Source: CAYXSX01 sp964493095 (GTDB lineage Bacteria; Pseudomonadota; Alphaproteobacteria; Micavibrionales; Micavibrionaceae). Taken from it: a stretch of 64,000 nt of DNA. The DNA is taken from positions 1 to 64,000 of the forward strand of contig CAZBNG010000002.1 of the NCBI GenBank assembly GCA_964493095.1, given 5' to 3'. The notes beneath the pieces are model-generated. The model was not told the origin of the DNA. It did no database searches and worked only from the letters and a program-made list of their open reading frames with translations. Made by a program: the position numbers and the translations under genes. Of this stretch, positions 49,869-58,900 are shown piece by piece; within the stretch, counting starts at the first letter, position 1, and each line of letters opens with the position of its first letter.

Positions 49869-50147
49869 ATGACACCAGCAGAATGGGGGCTGCTGTTCGG
49901 CATTATTGCCCACAGCGTGGCCGTGATTATGGCGCTTGTAAAGCTTGTGGTTTGGGTTACGTCCCATGTTACGGCCAGCGAGCAGAAAATTCAAATACTT
50001 GAACAGCAAGTCAATAATGATGTAACGGGTCGCCGGGTGGTAGGAGAAATGAAAGAAGACCTCGCCACGATCAAAGCGCAAATTAAAGATATGCGGGAAG
50101 ATATGCACCACCTCCGCAAAAAAGTGGATGAAAACGGGGGGCAATAA
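49869..50147 (+). CDS. Membrane-anchored coiled-coil protein, lysis cassette
   Basis: A 92-aa protein. One membrane helix (LFGIIAHSVAVIMALVKLVV) is followed by a coiled coil (QKIQILEQQVNNDV, then DLATIKAQIKDMREDMHHLR). AAAGGAAAAAG precedes the ATG. It lies directly before the endolysin and shares TAATG with it. It may be a holin-like or accessory lysis protein; an anchor for a tail protein is less likely. Confidence 0.7.
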   Translation: MTPAEWGLLFGIIAHSVAVIMALVKLVVWVTSHVTASEQKIQILEQQVNNDVTGRRVVGEMKEDLATIKAQIKDMREDMHHLRKKVDENGGQ

Positions 50148-50632
50148 TGGACATTCGACAGCTTCGTGATTATGTGGTGCGGCCCGCTTTGGAACGCATT
50201 AACGCTTGGACACCAAACGCCGAACAGTTGGTTATAGGCACCGCCCTGGCAGAAAGCAGGGCGTTTTTCATTCATCAAGTCGGGCGCGGCCCTGCGCGCG
50301 GATTCTTCCAAATGGAGCCGGTTACGCATGACGATATTTGGGAAAGATATTTAAGCCGCAGGCCCGCGCTTCTGAATGAGCTAAAGGGCCTCATAATGCG
50401 GGATATGGATTTGCATGACCAACTGCATGGCAATCTGTTTTATGCGGCGGCCATGTGCCGCATTTTTTATCTTCGCTTTAAAGAGCCGTTGCCGGAAATG
50501 AACGACTGGCCCGGCATGGCCGCTTATTGGAAGAAATATTACAACACGCCGGCAGGTGCCGGCACTGTCGAGGGTTTTATACAAAAGGCTCGGCCCGCCT
50601 TTGATCTTTATGTAGGAGGAATTAATGATTAA
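50147..50632 (+). CDS. Endolysin-like lysozyme/transglycosylase
   Basis: A 161-aa protein with the layout of a phage lysozyme-like protein: LVIGTALAESRAF contains the candidate catalytic Glu, followed by VGRGPARGFFQMEPVTHDDI, a lysozyme-like active-site loop. It then ends in helices (LFYAAAMCRIFYLRFKEPLP). No signal peptide is seen, so release would depend on the holin-like proteins encoded on both sides. Confidence 0.75.
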   Translation: MDIRQLRDYVVRPALERINAWTPNAEQLVIGTALAESRAFFIHQVGRGPARGFFQMEPVTHDDIWERYLSRRPALLNELKGLIMRDMDLHDQLHGNLFYAAAMCRIFYLRFKEPLPEMNDWPGMAAYWKKYYNTPAGAGTVEGFIQKARPAFDLYVGGIND

Positions 50633-50855
50633 ACCTGACAATACCGATCCCATAAGAGTTAGGCGTTTTCTTGCCTTTTGGGTTTCTGTCTATGCCTTTT
50701 TGATACTCCCAAACTTGCTGGTGGCCTATCAAATTTTAGCCGGGGCCGACATTGGTTTGCTTCAATCCATCCTAACCTATATCGGCATTTTAGCCTCAGG
50801 CCCTATTGGAGCTTATCTCTATGCGGCCCACAAAAACGGGAATAAGGAAAAATGA
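50625..50855 (+). CDS. Holin-like membrane protein (76 aa)
   Basis: Two hydrophobic helices (AFWVSVYAFLILPNLLVAYQ and ILTYIGILASGPIGAYLYAA) separated by a short Gly/Asp turn, with a charged tail (HKNGNKEK). A strong AGGAGG precedes the ATG, which lies inside the endolysin gene. Size and topology fit a class II holin that opens the inner membrane. Confidence 0.7.
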   Translation: MIKPDNTDPIRVRRFLAFWVSVYAFLILPNLLVAYQILAGADIGLLQSILTYIGILASGPIGAYLYAAHKNGNKEK

Positions 50856-51217
50856 TTAGTTTTATTTTGAAAAACTGGAAATGGTTAAGCGCCGTTTTCA
50901 CGGCCCTTATTCTCGTAGGTTATATAGCTTGGCAGGATCACGAAATTACGAACCTAGAAAGAAAATTGCTGGCTTCACAAGCCAGCGCCGCCTCATACGA
51001 AAAGAGCCTTGCCGAATTGCAAACGGACACCAAAGCAAAAATTGAAGCTTTGGAAAACGAAAATAACCAAAGCGTCACACGCGCCAAGGAGCTTGAACGC
51101 TTGCTTGGTACTATAGAAGGAGCAGACGATGAAAAAGACGGCCCTTGCGCTCCTGTACTGTGCGATACAATTAAGCGCCTGTACGGGAAACCCGCAGACA
51201 CAAGTAAAAGTGATTAA
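50852..51217 (+). CDS. Rz-like inner-membrane spanin
   Basis: A 121-aa protein with one N-terminal membrane helix (WLSAVFTALILVGYIAW) and a long periplasmic coiled coil (LERKLLASQASAASYEKSLA, through IEALENENNQSVTRAKELER). This is the Rz design. It starts in the ATGA of the holin gene. The Rz1 lipoprotein begins inside its last 30 codons in another frame, so the pair forms the two-part spanin that fuses inner and outer membranes. Confidence 0.85.
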   Translation: MISFILKNWKWLSAVFTALILVGYIAWQDHEITNLERKLLASQASAASYEKSLAELQTDTKAKIEALENENNQSVTRAKELERLLGTIEGADDEKDGPCAPVLCDTIKRLYGKPADTSKSD

Positions 51218-51398
51218 ACCGGAGATCCCGCCAAGCCTGCGGCAATGTCAAACCTCTCCGGCCTATCCCGGCGATGAAGTCACACAAAAGGATATTGCCG
51301 CATGGGGAGCAAAACTCTGGTACGCGCACCAAGATTGCCGATCAAAGCTCGAAAATATTAATAAAGCTCTTGGTTATACCACCACGAAGGATAATTAA
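51129..51398 (+). CDS. Rz1-like outer-membrane lipoprotein spanin
   Basis: An 89-aa lipoprotein: signal peptide KKTALALLYCAIQ and lipobox LSAC, so the mature protein starts at the Cys near residue 18. Pro-rich sequence follows (VIKPEIPPSLRQ), and two later Cys could form a disulfide. It starts in the +1 frame inside the Rz gene, behind AGGAG, the classic overlapping Rz/Rz1 layout. Confidence 0.88.
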   Translation: MKKTALALLYCAIQLSACTGNPQTQVKVIKPEIPPSLRQCQTSPAYPGDEVTQKDIAAWGAKLWYAHQDCRSKLENINKALGYTTTKDN

Positions 51399-51399
51399 A

Positions 51400-52161
51400 A
51401 TGTTAGTCAATACCGGCAATATGTTTGCTTACGGGCGGCGAGAACGTGACCCGATTCTTTCCATTGGAAATCTTTATCACTACAGCGACCCGGCACTTTC
51501 AAAAAAAGTTTTTCATTCGGAAAATTATTTGGAAGAAATTCATCCCATTAAAGGAACATATATTCTTGAACAGCCTGCACCAGAATCTGCCATGCATTTT
51601 AACCCTGCTTTTTTTAACGGATTAGGCGGGTATGGCTTTGAAGATGTGGCGCGCTGGATGATGTACGATGCAGACCCCACACCGTTTCAGGTTGAAAGGA
51701 CAATCGGTATGGTGATTGATATGCCTGGCCCATTTGAAAACAATCAAATTTTTGGGTTTTCTAAATTTAATGCCTTTAACACCCATTGGCGTTTATCGAC
51801 CAGCGGTGCATCAGGTGGCCGAATAACTTACGGGAGAGCTGAAGACCACCCGGACGGAGAATTTCCCTCCCTTGTAACAGGAGCGCTCGGCGCATCCTAT
51901 ATAATCATTATTCGTCAAGTTTCCCTTACACAGCACGAATTTTATATCAACTCCCCGGACAATCCGGTCATTCTTAACCCAAACGATGGTTACTGGACTT
52001 TTGATAGGATAAGGCTAATGCTTGGGCGTATCGGTGGCACACGGTCGGAAACAGGTGTAAGAATTGGCCCTATTTTTGATGCCTTCTGCCTTATTAGCCC
52101 CGGCCACCTTCGCAAAATCATGGAATTTTGGTCTGCCCGCACCGGCATACCTCTTACTTAG
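51400..52161 (+). CDS. Phage lectin-like structural protein
   Basis: A 253-aa protein of beta-rich sequence, with GTYILEQPAPESAMHFNPAF, IFGFSKFNAFNTHWRLSTSG and LGASYIIIIRQVSLTQHEFY. These recall the concanavalin-like jelly roll seen in phage virion proteins that bind sugars. It follows the spanin genes and is the last plus-strand phage gene. The start at 51400 has no strong ribosome site but directly follows the Rz1 stop. Confidence 0.6.
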   Translation: MLVNTGNMFAYGRRERDPILSIGNLYHYSDPALSKKVFHSENYLEEIHPIKGTYILEQPAPESAMHFNPAFFNGLGGYGFEDVARWMMYDADPTPFQVERTIGMVIDMPGPFENNQIFGFSKFNAFNTHWRLSTSGASGGRITYGRAEDHPDGEFPSLVTGALGASYIIIIRQVSLTQHEFYINSPDNPVILNPNDGYWTFDRIRLMLGRIGGTRSETGVRIGPIFDAFCLISPGHLRKIMEFWSARTGIPLT

Positions 52162-52447
52162 TTTTTAAACGTTCTAAGGCTTCTGCGGCTTTGTTATATC
52201 CCAATGCCTCAGCGCTCAGATAATCACCGAGAGCCTCGGCTTTATTGCCAAGCTTTTCGTGAGCGAGTCCGATGCCATACATATAAACGGCTTGCTCTTC
52301 CACGGTCGCACCGCTTTCGATTTGGTGCATAAAATATTCGGGCGCTGTCGCCGGTTCTGAATAGGCGCGCTCTATAACCTTCCTTTCAAATGCTGAATAG
52401 TTTGTGCATCCGGCCAAAAGTAACAGCGTCAAAAATAACCTTGCCAT
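52154..52447 (-). CDS. Small lipoprotein with Sel1/TPR-like repeat
   Basis: A 97-aa lipoprotein: ARLFLTLLLLAGC is a signal peptide with lipobox, then a helical repeat (AVYMYGIGLAHEKLGNKAEA, LGDYLSAEALGYNKAAEALE) like Sel1/TPR units. Its ATG overlaps the stop of the Xre gene (TAATG). It ends against the last late gene. A surface-exposed lysogenic-conversion factor is possible. Confidence 0.75.
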   Translation of the reverse strand: MARLFLTLLLLAGCTNYSAFERKVIERAYSEPATAPEYFMHQIESGATVEEQAVYMYGIGLAHEKLGNKAEALGDYLSAEALGYNKAAEALERLKTK

Positions 52448-52938
52448 TACTCCCCGCCTTTCTCTTTTTCCTTTTCGATTAAATCGTCCAGAAATTTGTT
52501 TACTTTGCGCACATTGTGATGATTGAGAAGCACGGCCTCCGTGTATTTTCGTATGAAACAAATCAACGCGCCATTTGTTGACAGGCTTTCGACCGTTAAG
52601 GCTGCATTTAATTTTTTTTGTGAATCCTCCAATACATGGAGAAAGGGCTCTTGTTCATTGTCTGAAAGGCCCGCGGTTTTTTGAATTTGGCTTTCTTCAT
52701 AGCCGTAAACAAAATAATCAAAAGGCACATCCAAAGCTTTACTAACGTCATATAAAACGCCCGCCGCTACACGGTTACTGCCTTCCTCATATTTTTGTAC
52801 TTGCTGAAAAGTTTTATTGATTGAATCGCCAAGCCTTTGCTGTGAAATTCCTAAAAGGCAGCGGCGTATTCTTATGCGCTTGCCCACATGAATATCAATC
52901 AGTGTGGCGCGCGGCCCTGTGTTTTTTGATTTAGCCAT
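52447..52938 (-). CDS. Xre-family transcriptional regulator
   Basis: A 163-aa regulator. The HTH is IRRCLLGISQQRLGDSINKT with the flanking FQQVQKYEEGSNRVAAGVLY, the type common in alphaproteobacteria. The C-terminal half is helical with no clear ligand domain. It probably controls its own operon, which includes the lipoprotein gene (TAATG overlap) and two small upstream genes. Confidence 0.88.
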   Translation of the reverse strand: MAKSKNTGPRATLIDIHVGKRIRIRRCLLGISQQRLGDSINKTFQQVQKYEEGSNRVAAGVLYDVSKALDVPFDYFVYGYEESQIQKTAGLSDNEQEPFLHVLEDSQKKLNAALTVESLSTNGALICFIRKYTEAVLLNHHNVRKVNKFLDDLIEKEKEKGGE

Positions 52939-52948
52939 ATGATCCTCC

Positions 52949-53185
52949 CTAATGCTGGCATGGTAAAAAGTCGGGAGATAGCTTTTCTAATACACAAGCC
53001 CAAAAAACAGCCCGGCTAAAGTCTGATTGTTTCCATGCCTCCGTTTCCCTTTCAAAAGCTTCATTGATGGCGCGCCCTCCGTAAACGGAAACCAAAACCC
53101 CTGCGGCTTCCTCCGGCTTTGCGGCTCCCCAAATATCACCGTATAAACGGTTTTCCAGAGTTTGTTTAAAACTGCTTAATGACAT
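52949..53185 (-). CDS. Small hypothetical protein (78 aa)
   Basis: A protein starting at the ATG at 53185 with AAAGGAG upstream. Residues read SLSSFKQTLENRLYGDIWGA, then PEEAAGVLVSVYGGRAINEA. It resembles no family I know. It lies 10 bp before the Xre gene in a minus-strand operon. Confidence 0.65.
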   Translation of the reverse strand: MSLSSFKQTLENRLYGDIWGAAKPEEAAGVLVSVYGGRAINEAFERETEAWKQSDFSRAVFWACVLEKLSPDFLPCQH

Positions 53186-53417
53186 AACAGCTCCTTTCAT
53201 GTGCTAATGCCATGAACAGAGCGTCTCTCTGGAGCCGAGAGGTTGATAACACCAACAAGCGGTGCGCGCGGTATTTCCGCAAAACGGTATTGTATTCCCG
53301 CGCCCTCTCGACATAAGAGAGCGCGCAATTTTGTGAATACTTAGCGCGGTGTAACTTGTTCGGGTTATCAAGCCCTGTCACGGTATTAATGTTTAAACTA
53401 ATCGTTGCTTTTTGCAT
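53166..53417 (-). CDS. Small hypothetical protein, first gene after structured leader
   Basis: A frame of 83 codons from the ATG at 53417, with GGAG 11 bases upstream. It reads MQKATISLNINTVTGLDNPN, then a basic helical region (YVERAREYNTVLRKYRAHRL). It overlaps the next gene by 20 bp. Upstream of its start lies a hairpin with a T tract that could attenuate its transcription. I am less sure of this gene than of its neighbours. Confidence 0.5.
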   Translation of the reverse strand: MQKATISLNINTVTGLDNPNKLHRAKYSQNCALSYVERAREYNTVLRKYRAHRLLVLSTSRLQRDALFMALAHERSCYVIKQF

Positions 53418-53440
53418 AGCGTTGATACTCCAAATAAAAA

Positions 53441-53631
53441 CCACCATGCCGTTTTATTGGGCATGGTGGCCGGAGGTTAGTAGACCGAACATTAGTACAG
53501 CCGCGACAGCCTTTAGGCCGGAGCCTTGGACATACGCTGCCGCCCCCCGGCCATAAGACCGAGAAGCGACAAATTACGTTTTGCCAGACGCTAATGTTCG
53601 GGCCTACTACAGCCCGGCCTTGCCCTTTTTT
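53441..53631. ncRNA. Large structured RNA element, possible attenuator or sRNA
   Basis: Two stems compete. CCACCATGCC (53441-53450) pairs with GGCATGGTGG (53460-53469), followed on the minus strand by TTTTTATTT. The same GGGCATGGTGGCCGG also pairs with CCGGCC and TGCCC at 53614-53625, extended inward by CCGAACATTAG (53485-53495) with CTAATGTTCGG (53591-53601). On the plus strand the long stem ends in six T. Either an attenuator for the minus operon or a separate RNA is possible. Confidence 0.45.
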
Positions 53632-53744
53632 CGACAAAGCACTCTTATCTAAGCAGATTTTTAGGAAAATGTAGAGAGCTGAATTTGCCCGTATTGCAAC
53701 TAAAAACATTGAAGATTCAAGAGGAAATGCTAAAAACATAAGAT

Positions 53745-54491
53745 ATGTTTACAGTTTTGTTGAAAAACGTTTTGGGGAAAATGCCAATGCCGGAGCCGGA
53801 AGTCCCGGAAAACCGGCACATACGGCTCGTGGAAGACGAACCTCAGACAGAAATTGAGGCGGAGGCTCTTGCGGATAGCATAAGCACGGCCGTCTTTATT
53901 ACATATAAAAACTCCAAAGGGGAAGAAAGCGAGCGCCGTATTAGCGTTAAGCGCGTAAGCCGGTCGGCCAAAGGAGATTTGCTTGTCCGGGCCTATTGTT
54001 TTGAACGAAAAGCCGTTCGGTGTTTTCGCGCGGATAGAATTGTAGAGGCGGTCGATTTGGCGACTGGCGAGGTTTGGGACACTCAAACGGAAATCCTTGA
54101 ATGCTTCGGCGTGGTCGAGAAGACCTTGCCGGTTGATCCCAAAGCGGCCACCCGCGAAGCCCTTACAAAGTGCCGCCACGCTATGAATGTTCTGGTGTAT
54201 CTGGCACGTTGCGACGGTCATTTTCACCATGAAGAAGAAAACATTATTATTCATTATTTGATGGATGAGTGTTTTGATTGTGAATTCCATGACGAATATT
54301 TGTTAGCGCGCATAAGAAAGCTTTATCCGGATACCGATAGTTTCTTTGACTCCCTTGACTATTTGGAAGAAAAAAGCCCCGAAGCTTTGGGGAAATTGGC
54401 TCGATATGCCGCCCGCCTTGTGCAGGCCGATGGCGAAATCGCAAAAGATGAAATGGACTTTATGAACGAATTACAAGCCTATTCCACCTGA
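53745..54491 (+). CDS. WYL/TerB-like protein
   Basis: A 248-aa protein. Residues 45-100 look like a small WYL-type beta domain (AVFITYKNSKGEESERRISV, ADRIVEAVDLATGEVW). Residues 135-245 are helical and TerB-like (CRHAMNVLVYLARCDGHFHH, LARYAARLVQADGEIAKDEM), with the acidic Asp/Glu pairs TerB uses to bind metal. The start is either at 53745 or at 53781 after GGGGAAA. The combination suggests a ligand-sensing protein of a stress or defence pathway. Confidence 0.75.
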   Translation: MFTVLLKNVLGKMPMPEPEVPENRHIRLVEDEPQTEIEAEALADSISTAVFITYKNSKGEESERRISVKRVSRSAKGDLLVRAYCFERKAVRCFRADRIVEAVDLATGEVWDTQTEILECFGVVEKTLPVDPKAATREALTKCRHAMNVLVYLARCDGHFHHEEENIIIHYLMDECFDCEFHDEYLLARIRKLYPDTDSFFDSLDYLEEKSPEALGKLARYAARLVQADGEIAKDEMDFMNELQAYST

Positions 54492-54494
54492 ATA

Positions 54495-54524
54495 CCGCCC
54501 TCAGGCTGTAAAGCCCGAGGACGG
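54495..54524. terminator. Hairpin between convergent genes
   Basis: CCGCCCTCAGGC can pair with GCCCGAGGACGG around a short loop with two weak positions. It lies between the stop of the WYL/TerB-like gene and the end of the CDF transporter gene. No T run follows, so it is only a moderate terminator candidate. Confidence 0.4.
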
Positions 54525-54532
54525 CGAATTGC

Positions 54533-55408
54533 TTAATTACAAACGGTATTTTCAAACTCCAATGTTGAATGCTCAATATCGAATTTATCATGCAATATTT
54601 TCTTGAGGCGGATTTTTAAATCGTCCATTTCCGCGCTTTCACTTAAAACCACATGAGCCTCTAAAGCATTGCGGTGTTCGTCCAGTTGCCAAACATGGAC
54701 ATGATGAACGTTGACCACGCCTTTTTCGCCTTCCATTGCTGCAACCACTTCCTTAATGTCCATGCCCTCCGGCGTACCTTCCATGAGCAAATGAATGGTT
54801 TTAGGAATCTCCGTAAAGCCCTGCCACAAAACGTAACCGGCAATAATCAGCGTCATGGCGGCATCTGTCCAAACCCATCCGAACAGCAAAATAAGCGTTC
54901 CTGTAATAATGACCCCGACCGAGGCCAAAGCATCCGTCAAATTATGCAGGAAAACTGCTTTGATATTCATGCTTGTTTTGGATTGATTATACGTTAGCAA
55001 CGCCGTGAAAATATCAACGACCAGCGCAATTCCGGCAACGGCAATAACTGTCCAGCCCGCAATTTCCTGCGGCGTTATAAAGCGTGCGACCGCCTCATAA
55101 CAAAGATAGAGGCCAATAACGATAAGCGTAGTCAAATTGATAAGCGCCGCCACAGTTTCCGCCCGTTTATAACCAAATGTTTTAAATTGATCGGGCGGCT
55201 TGCGGCCTATGCGGATCGCCACAAGAGCAATAAGAAGCGAGGCTGCATCACTAAAGTTATGCAATGCATCGGCAACCAGCGAAAGTGAGCCGGAAATAAT
55301 CCCGCCGATTACTTGCGCGACTGTTAGTAACATATTGGCCAGCACCGCCCACCAAAGGCGGCGCTCACCAATTTCAGACGGATCTCCGTGGTGGTGGTGA
55401 TTGCTCAT
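54533..55408 (-). CDS. CDF cation-efflux transporter, CzcD/DmeF-like
   Basis: A 291-aa transporter. It has an N-terminal His run (MSNHHHHGD), six membrane helices, the metal site LVADALHNFSDAASLLIALV in helix 2 and AVFLHNLTDALASVGV in helix 5, and a C-terminal cytoplasmic domain (VNVHHVHVWQLDEHRNALEA). It exports divalent metals (Zn, Co, Ni or Cd) against protons. Last gene of the minus-strand metal operon, coupled by ATGA to the EF-hand gene. Confidence 0.9.
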   Translation of the reverse strand: MSNHHHHGDPSEIGERRLWWAVLANMLLTVAQVIGGIISGSLSLVADALHNFSDAASLLIALVAIRIGRKPPDQFKTFGYKRAETVAALINLTTLIVIGLYLCYEAVARFITPQEIAGWTVIAVAGIALVVDIFTALLTYNQSKTSMNIKAVFLHNLTDALASVGVIITGTLILLFGWVWTDAAMTLIIAGYVLWQGFTEIPKTIHLLMEGTPEGMDIKEVVAAMEGEKGVVNVHHVHVWQLDEHRNALEAHVVLSESAEMDDLKIRLKKILHDKFDIEHSTLEFENTVCN

Positions 55409-55932
55409 TTGATCTCTCGTCTATAAGAGCCGGGGAGCTTTTCAAGATCAGTACGATACTCTTTTTCGGTAATAATACCATCGCCATCCCGATCATATGT
55501 GCCATATCTGGCTCCGTAATAGTCCTCATATTCGCTTGCAGAAACCTTCCCATCATCATTTTTATCAGCATTCTTAAGCTGTGACTTAACCTTATTCGCA
55601 TGCCTGTTTGCTATATTTTTGCTGTCATATTTATTCCTGCTGGATTCTTTTGTATTGTCCTGCGCCTTCTGTATTTCCTTTTCTGATAGAATACCATCTT
55701 TATCCATGTCGGCTGCCTCAAAGGAAGTTTTTGGTTTTTGTTGCAATTCTTCTGCCTGCAGAATTCCGTCCTGATTTGCATCAAGCGTTTTCATCTCTTC
55801 CAATCGCCGATCATATTTTTTCTGAATTTGCGGTGGAATTTCATCATCTTTGTTGTCAGCTTGTGCCACAAACGGCACAAGCAACAAAATTATCAGCACA
55901 ATCCAGAAAGTGCTTTCTCCAGTTTTTTTCAT
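55405..55932 (-). CDS. Periplasmic EF-hand protein
   Basis: A 175-aa protein with a signal peptide (WIVLIILLLVPFVAQA) and four EF-hand loops: DANQDGILQAEE, DMDKDGILSEKE, DKNDDGKVSASE and DRDGDGIITEKE. All four have the Asp/Gly/Glu positions for calcium. A Lys/Gln-rich linker joins the pairs. It lies between the RND pump and CDF genes and may act as a metal or calcium buffer for the efflux system. Confidence 0.85.
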   Translation of the reverse strand: MKKTGESTFWIVLIILLLVPFVAQADNKDDEIPPQIQKKYDRRLEEMKTLDANQDGILQAEELQQKPKTSFEAADMDKDGILSEKEIQKAQDNTKESSRNKYDSKNIANRHANKVKSQLKNADKNDDGKVSASEYEDYYGARYGTYDRDGDGIITEKEYRTDLEKLPGSYRREIK

Positions 55933-55947
55933 TTTTTGCTCCTTTCG

Positions 55948-58900
55948 TTACGAAACTTTTCTCTTGTGCTCTTCTACAAAGCGCCGTGAAAACGCGCCGT
56001 ATAGAACCGGCAAGACGAACAGTGTTAAAAGTGTTGAAGAAAACAATCCGCCGACGACCACAGTTGCCAGTGGTTTTTGGACTTCCGAACCTATGCCGCT
56101 TGCTAAAAGCATCGGAATCAGGCCTAAAGCCGCAATAGAGGCGGTCATAAGAACAGGGCGCAAACGGGATAATGCGCCGCTAAAAACGGCTGTATCCGAA
56201 TCTGTGCCACCTTCAATCAGCAAGTTGATTGCATTGACCATAACCACACCATTCAAAACAGCTACGCCAAACAAAGCGATAAAGCCGATTGAACCGGGAA
56301 CGGACAGGTATTGCCCTGAAAAATACAGGGCGGCAATACCGCCGATCATGGCTAGTGGGACATTCAGCATAATCAGCGCTGCCTGACGCACCGAGCCGAA
56401 AGCAAAAAACAGCAAAAGGAAAATAAGACCAAGCGAGAGAGGCACAACAATCATAAGTCGTGCCTGCGCCCGTTTTTGGTTTTCAAATTGCCCGCCGAAA
56501 ACAACGGAATAACCGGGCGGCAATTTTACTTCTTCCTTAATGCGCTTATTGATTTCTTCTACAAAGCCGCCCATATCGCGTCCGGTCAGGTTAGACTGAA
56601 TCACAACGCGGCGCTGCACATCATCCCGCCTGATTTGCGGAGGGCCTGCCTCAATCGAAACATCGGCCACATCACCAATGCGAACCCACGCACCGCTTGG
56701 TGCCTGCATAATCAGGTCGGCAATAGCATGGGGATCGTTCCGGTATTTTTTGGCCAGTCGGACATAAATGTCATAGCGCTCGTTACCTTGAATAACCTGT
56801 CCGGCCTCATTACCGCCAATAGCATCGGAAACAAGGGACATAACCTGTCCGACTGGAATGCCGTAACGAGCAAGCTGGTCACGATCAGGCTTGATAACAA
56901 GCTGCGCTTCACCGGCAATCTGTTCCATTTCCACCGATTGCGCGCCTTCAATTTTACGCACTAACGTTTCAATGGCCTTGCCTTTTTCTGCCAAAATATT
57001 CAGGTCGGGGCCGAATAATTTGATAGCAAGCTGTGCTTTCACACCGGAAAGCAACTCATCCACGCGGGTTGCAATAGGCTGTGAGAAGGTAAATAATAAG
57101 CCCGGATGAACGGACATTTTTTCTTCCATCAACCTTTGCAATTCAAAGCGGTTTGAAGCCGAAGTCCACTCCTTGACCGGTTTTAGCCCAACGTAGATTT
57201 CCACGTTAGATACCGGCTCTGGATCACCGCCAAGTTCCGCGCGCCCAACACGGCTTGAGGCGTAAAGCACCTCGGGAAACTCCATCAGCTTGCGTTCCAA
57301 AGTCTGAGCAACTTCCAAAGAGGTTTCCAATGACGAGGAAGGGGCTAGCGTAACACGGATATTAACCGTACCTTCTTCCAGCTCTGGCACAAACTCGGTT
57401 CCCAAAAACGGGACAAGAGCCATAGAGCCTATAAACAACGCAACAGCGGTTATCACAATCGCCTTTTTAGCTTTAAGGGCTGCCGACAGGCTTTTCTTGT
57501 ATCCTGCGTCTATAGCATCAATCAGTTTGTTTGATTTGTGATCGACACTGCGCCGGAAAAGGTACGTTGCCAGGGCAGGAATAACCACCAAGGCCACCAT
57601 AAGAGAAGCTAGCATAGCCAGCACGATGGATACGGCCATAGGCTGGAATAGCTTGCCCTCCACACCCTCAAGCGTAAATAGCGGCGTGAAAACGACAATA
57701 ATAATCAAAACGGCAAAAAAGACTGGCCGTCCCACCTCGCGGGCTGCTTCTAAAATACGCAAGCTTGTACCTTGTGGATTGTCGCTTTCATCGTGATGGG
57801 AAAGATGTTTGAATATATTTTCCATCATCACAACCGAGCCATCCACCATCATACCAATGGCAATTGCAAGGCCACCAAGGGACATTAGGTTTGCCGAAAT
57901 TCCCCAATAGGCCATTGCCATCAAAGCCATAGCAATTGAAATAGGGACTGAAAGCAGAACCAAAATTGCAGCTCGTACGTTCATCAAAAATAAAAACAGG
58001 ACAATGACAATCAGTACAAAAGCCTCAATCAAAGCCTTGCTAACCGTGTGAACAGCTTTACCAATAAGGTCTGCCTGATCGTAAAACGGCTCAATAATAA
58101 CCCCTTCAGGCAAGGCGTTTTGAATAATTGGCAAGCGCTCATATATCTGGTCAATTGTGTTTTTAGTATTTGCCCCCATGCGCTTCATAACTACGCCGGT
58201 AACGACTTCTCCCATCTGTTCGGGTTTACCGCTTTCATCGCGCATCGTAATGCTAACGGCCCCTTGGCGAATTTCAGAGCCATAAGAAACTTCTGCAACG
58301 TCACTAACTTTGACTACAACACCGTCTTCATCCTTGACCGGGACATTGGCAATATCGCGCAGACCGTCTTCGCCGCCCCGAACCCACCCCACGCCGCGAA
58401 TAACAAGCTGCTCTGAGCCTTTGTTCATATACCAGCCACCGGCATTGCGGTTGTTTTCTTCAATGGCCTCCACCACATCTTCGGCATGAAGTTGGTAGGA
58501 AAGCAATTTTGCCGGTTCAAGATTAACCTGGTACTGCTTTACTTCACCGCCAAATGACAAAACTTCGGTTACTCCATCAATCGGCATAAGCAATAATTTA
58601 ACCACCCAGTCATTCAAACTGCGAAGCGCCATAATATCGAATGTATTGGGATCATTCGTGCGCAGCATATATTGGAACACTTGTCCCAAGCCGGAGGTGT
58701 TTGGCCCCATTTCAGGTGTTCCCACGCCCTCAGGAATTTGCTCCCGTGCATCCTGCAATCGTTCAAAAACAAGCTGGCGGGCAAAGTAAATATCCGTTCC
58801 CTCTGTAAAAACGACTGTAACAATGGAAAGGCCGGTTTTTGAAATCGAGCGCACTTCCTCTACGTCCGGGAGGGAGTACATAACCGCCTCAACCGGGTAA

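Larger units (their letters stand above)
17417..53447. mobile_element. Lambda-like siphoprophage, left end at tRNA-fMet
   Basis: The left boundary is the tRNA-fMet fragment. The element carries a full set of lysogeny, replication, packaging, head, tail and lysis genes in the lambda order. The right boundary is uncertain: 53447 is only the end of the last phage-like gene. Under tRNA integration the other end should carry an intact tRNA-fMet, which is absent, so the element may run past the window. Confidence 0.75.

Noticed and set aside
53398..53739. 113-aa minus-strand frame across the structured RNA region
   Set aside because: It overlaps the long paired stems and two T tracts. Codon content looks random and no ribosome site is present.
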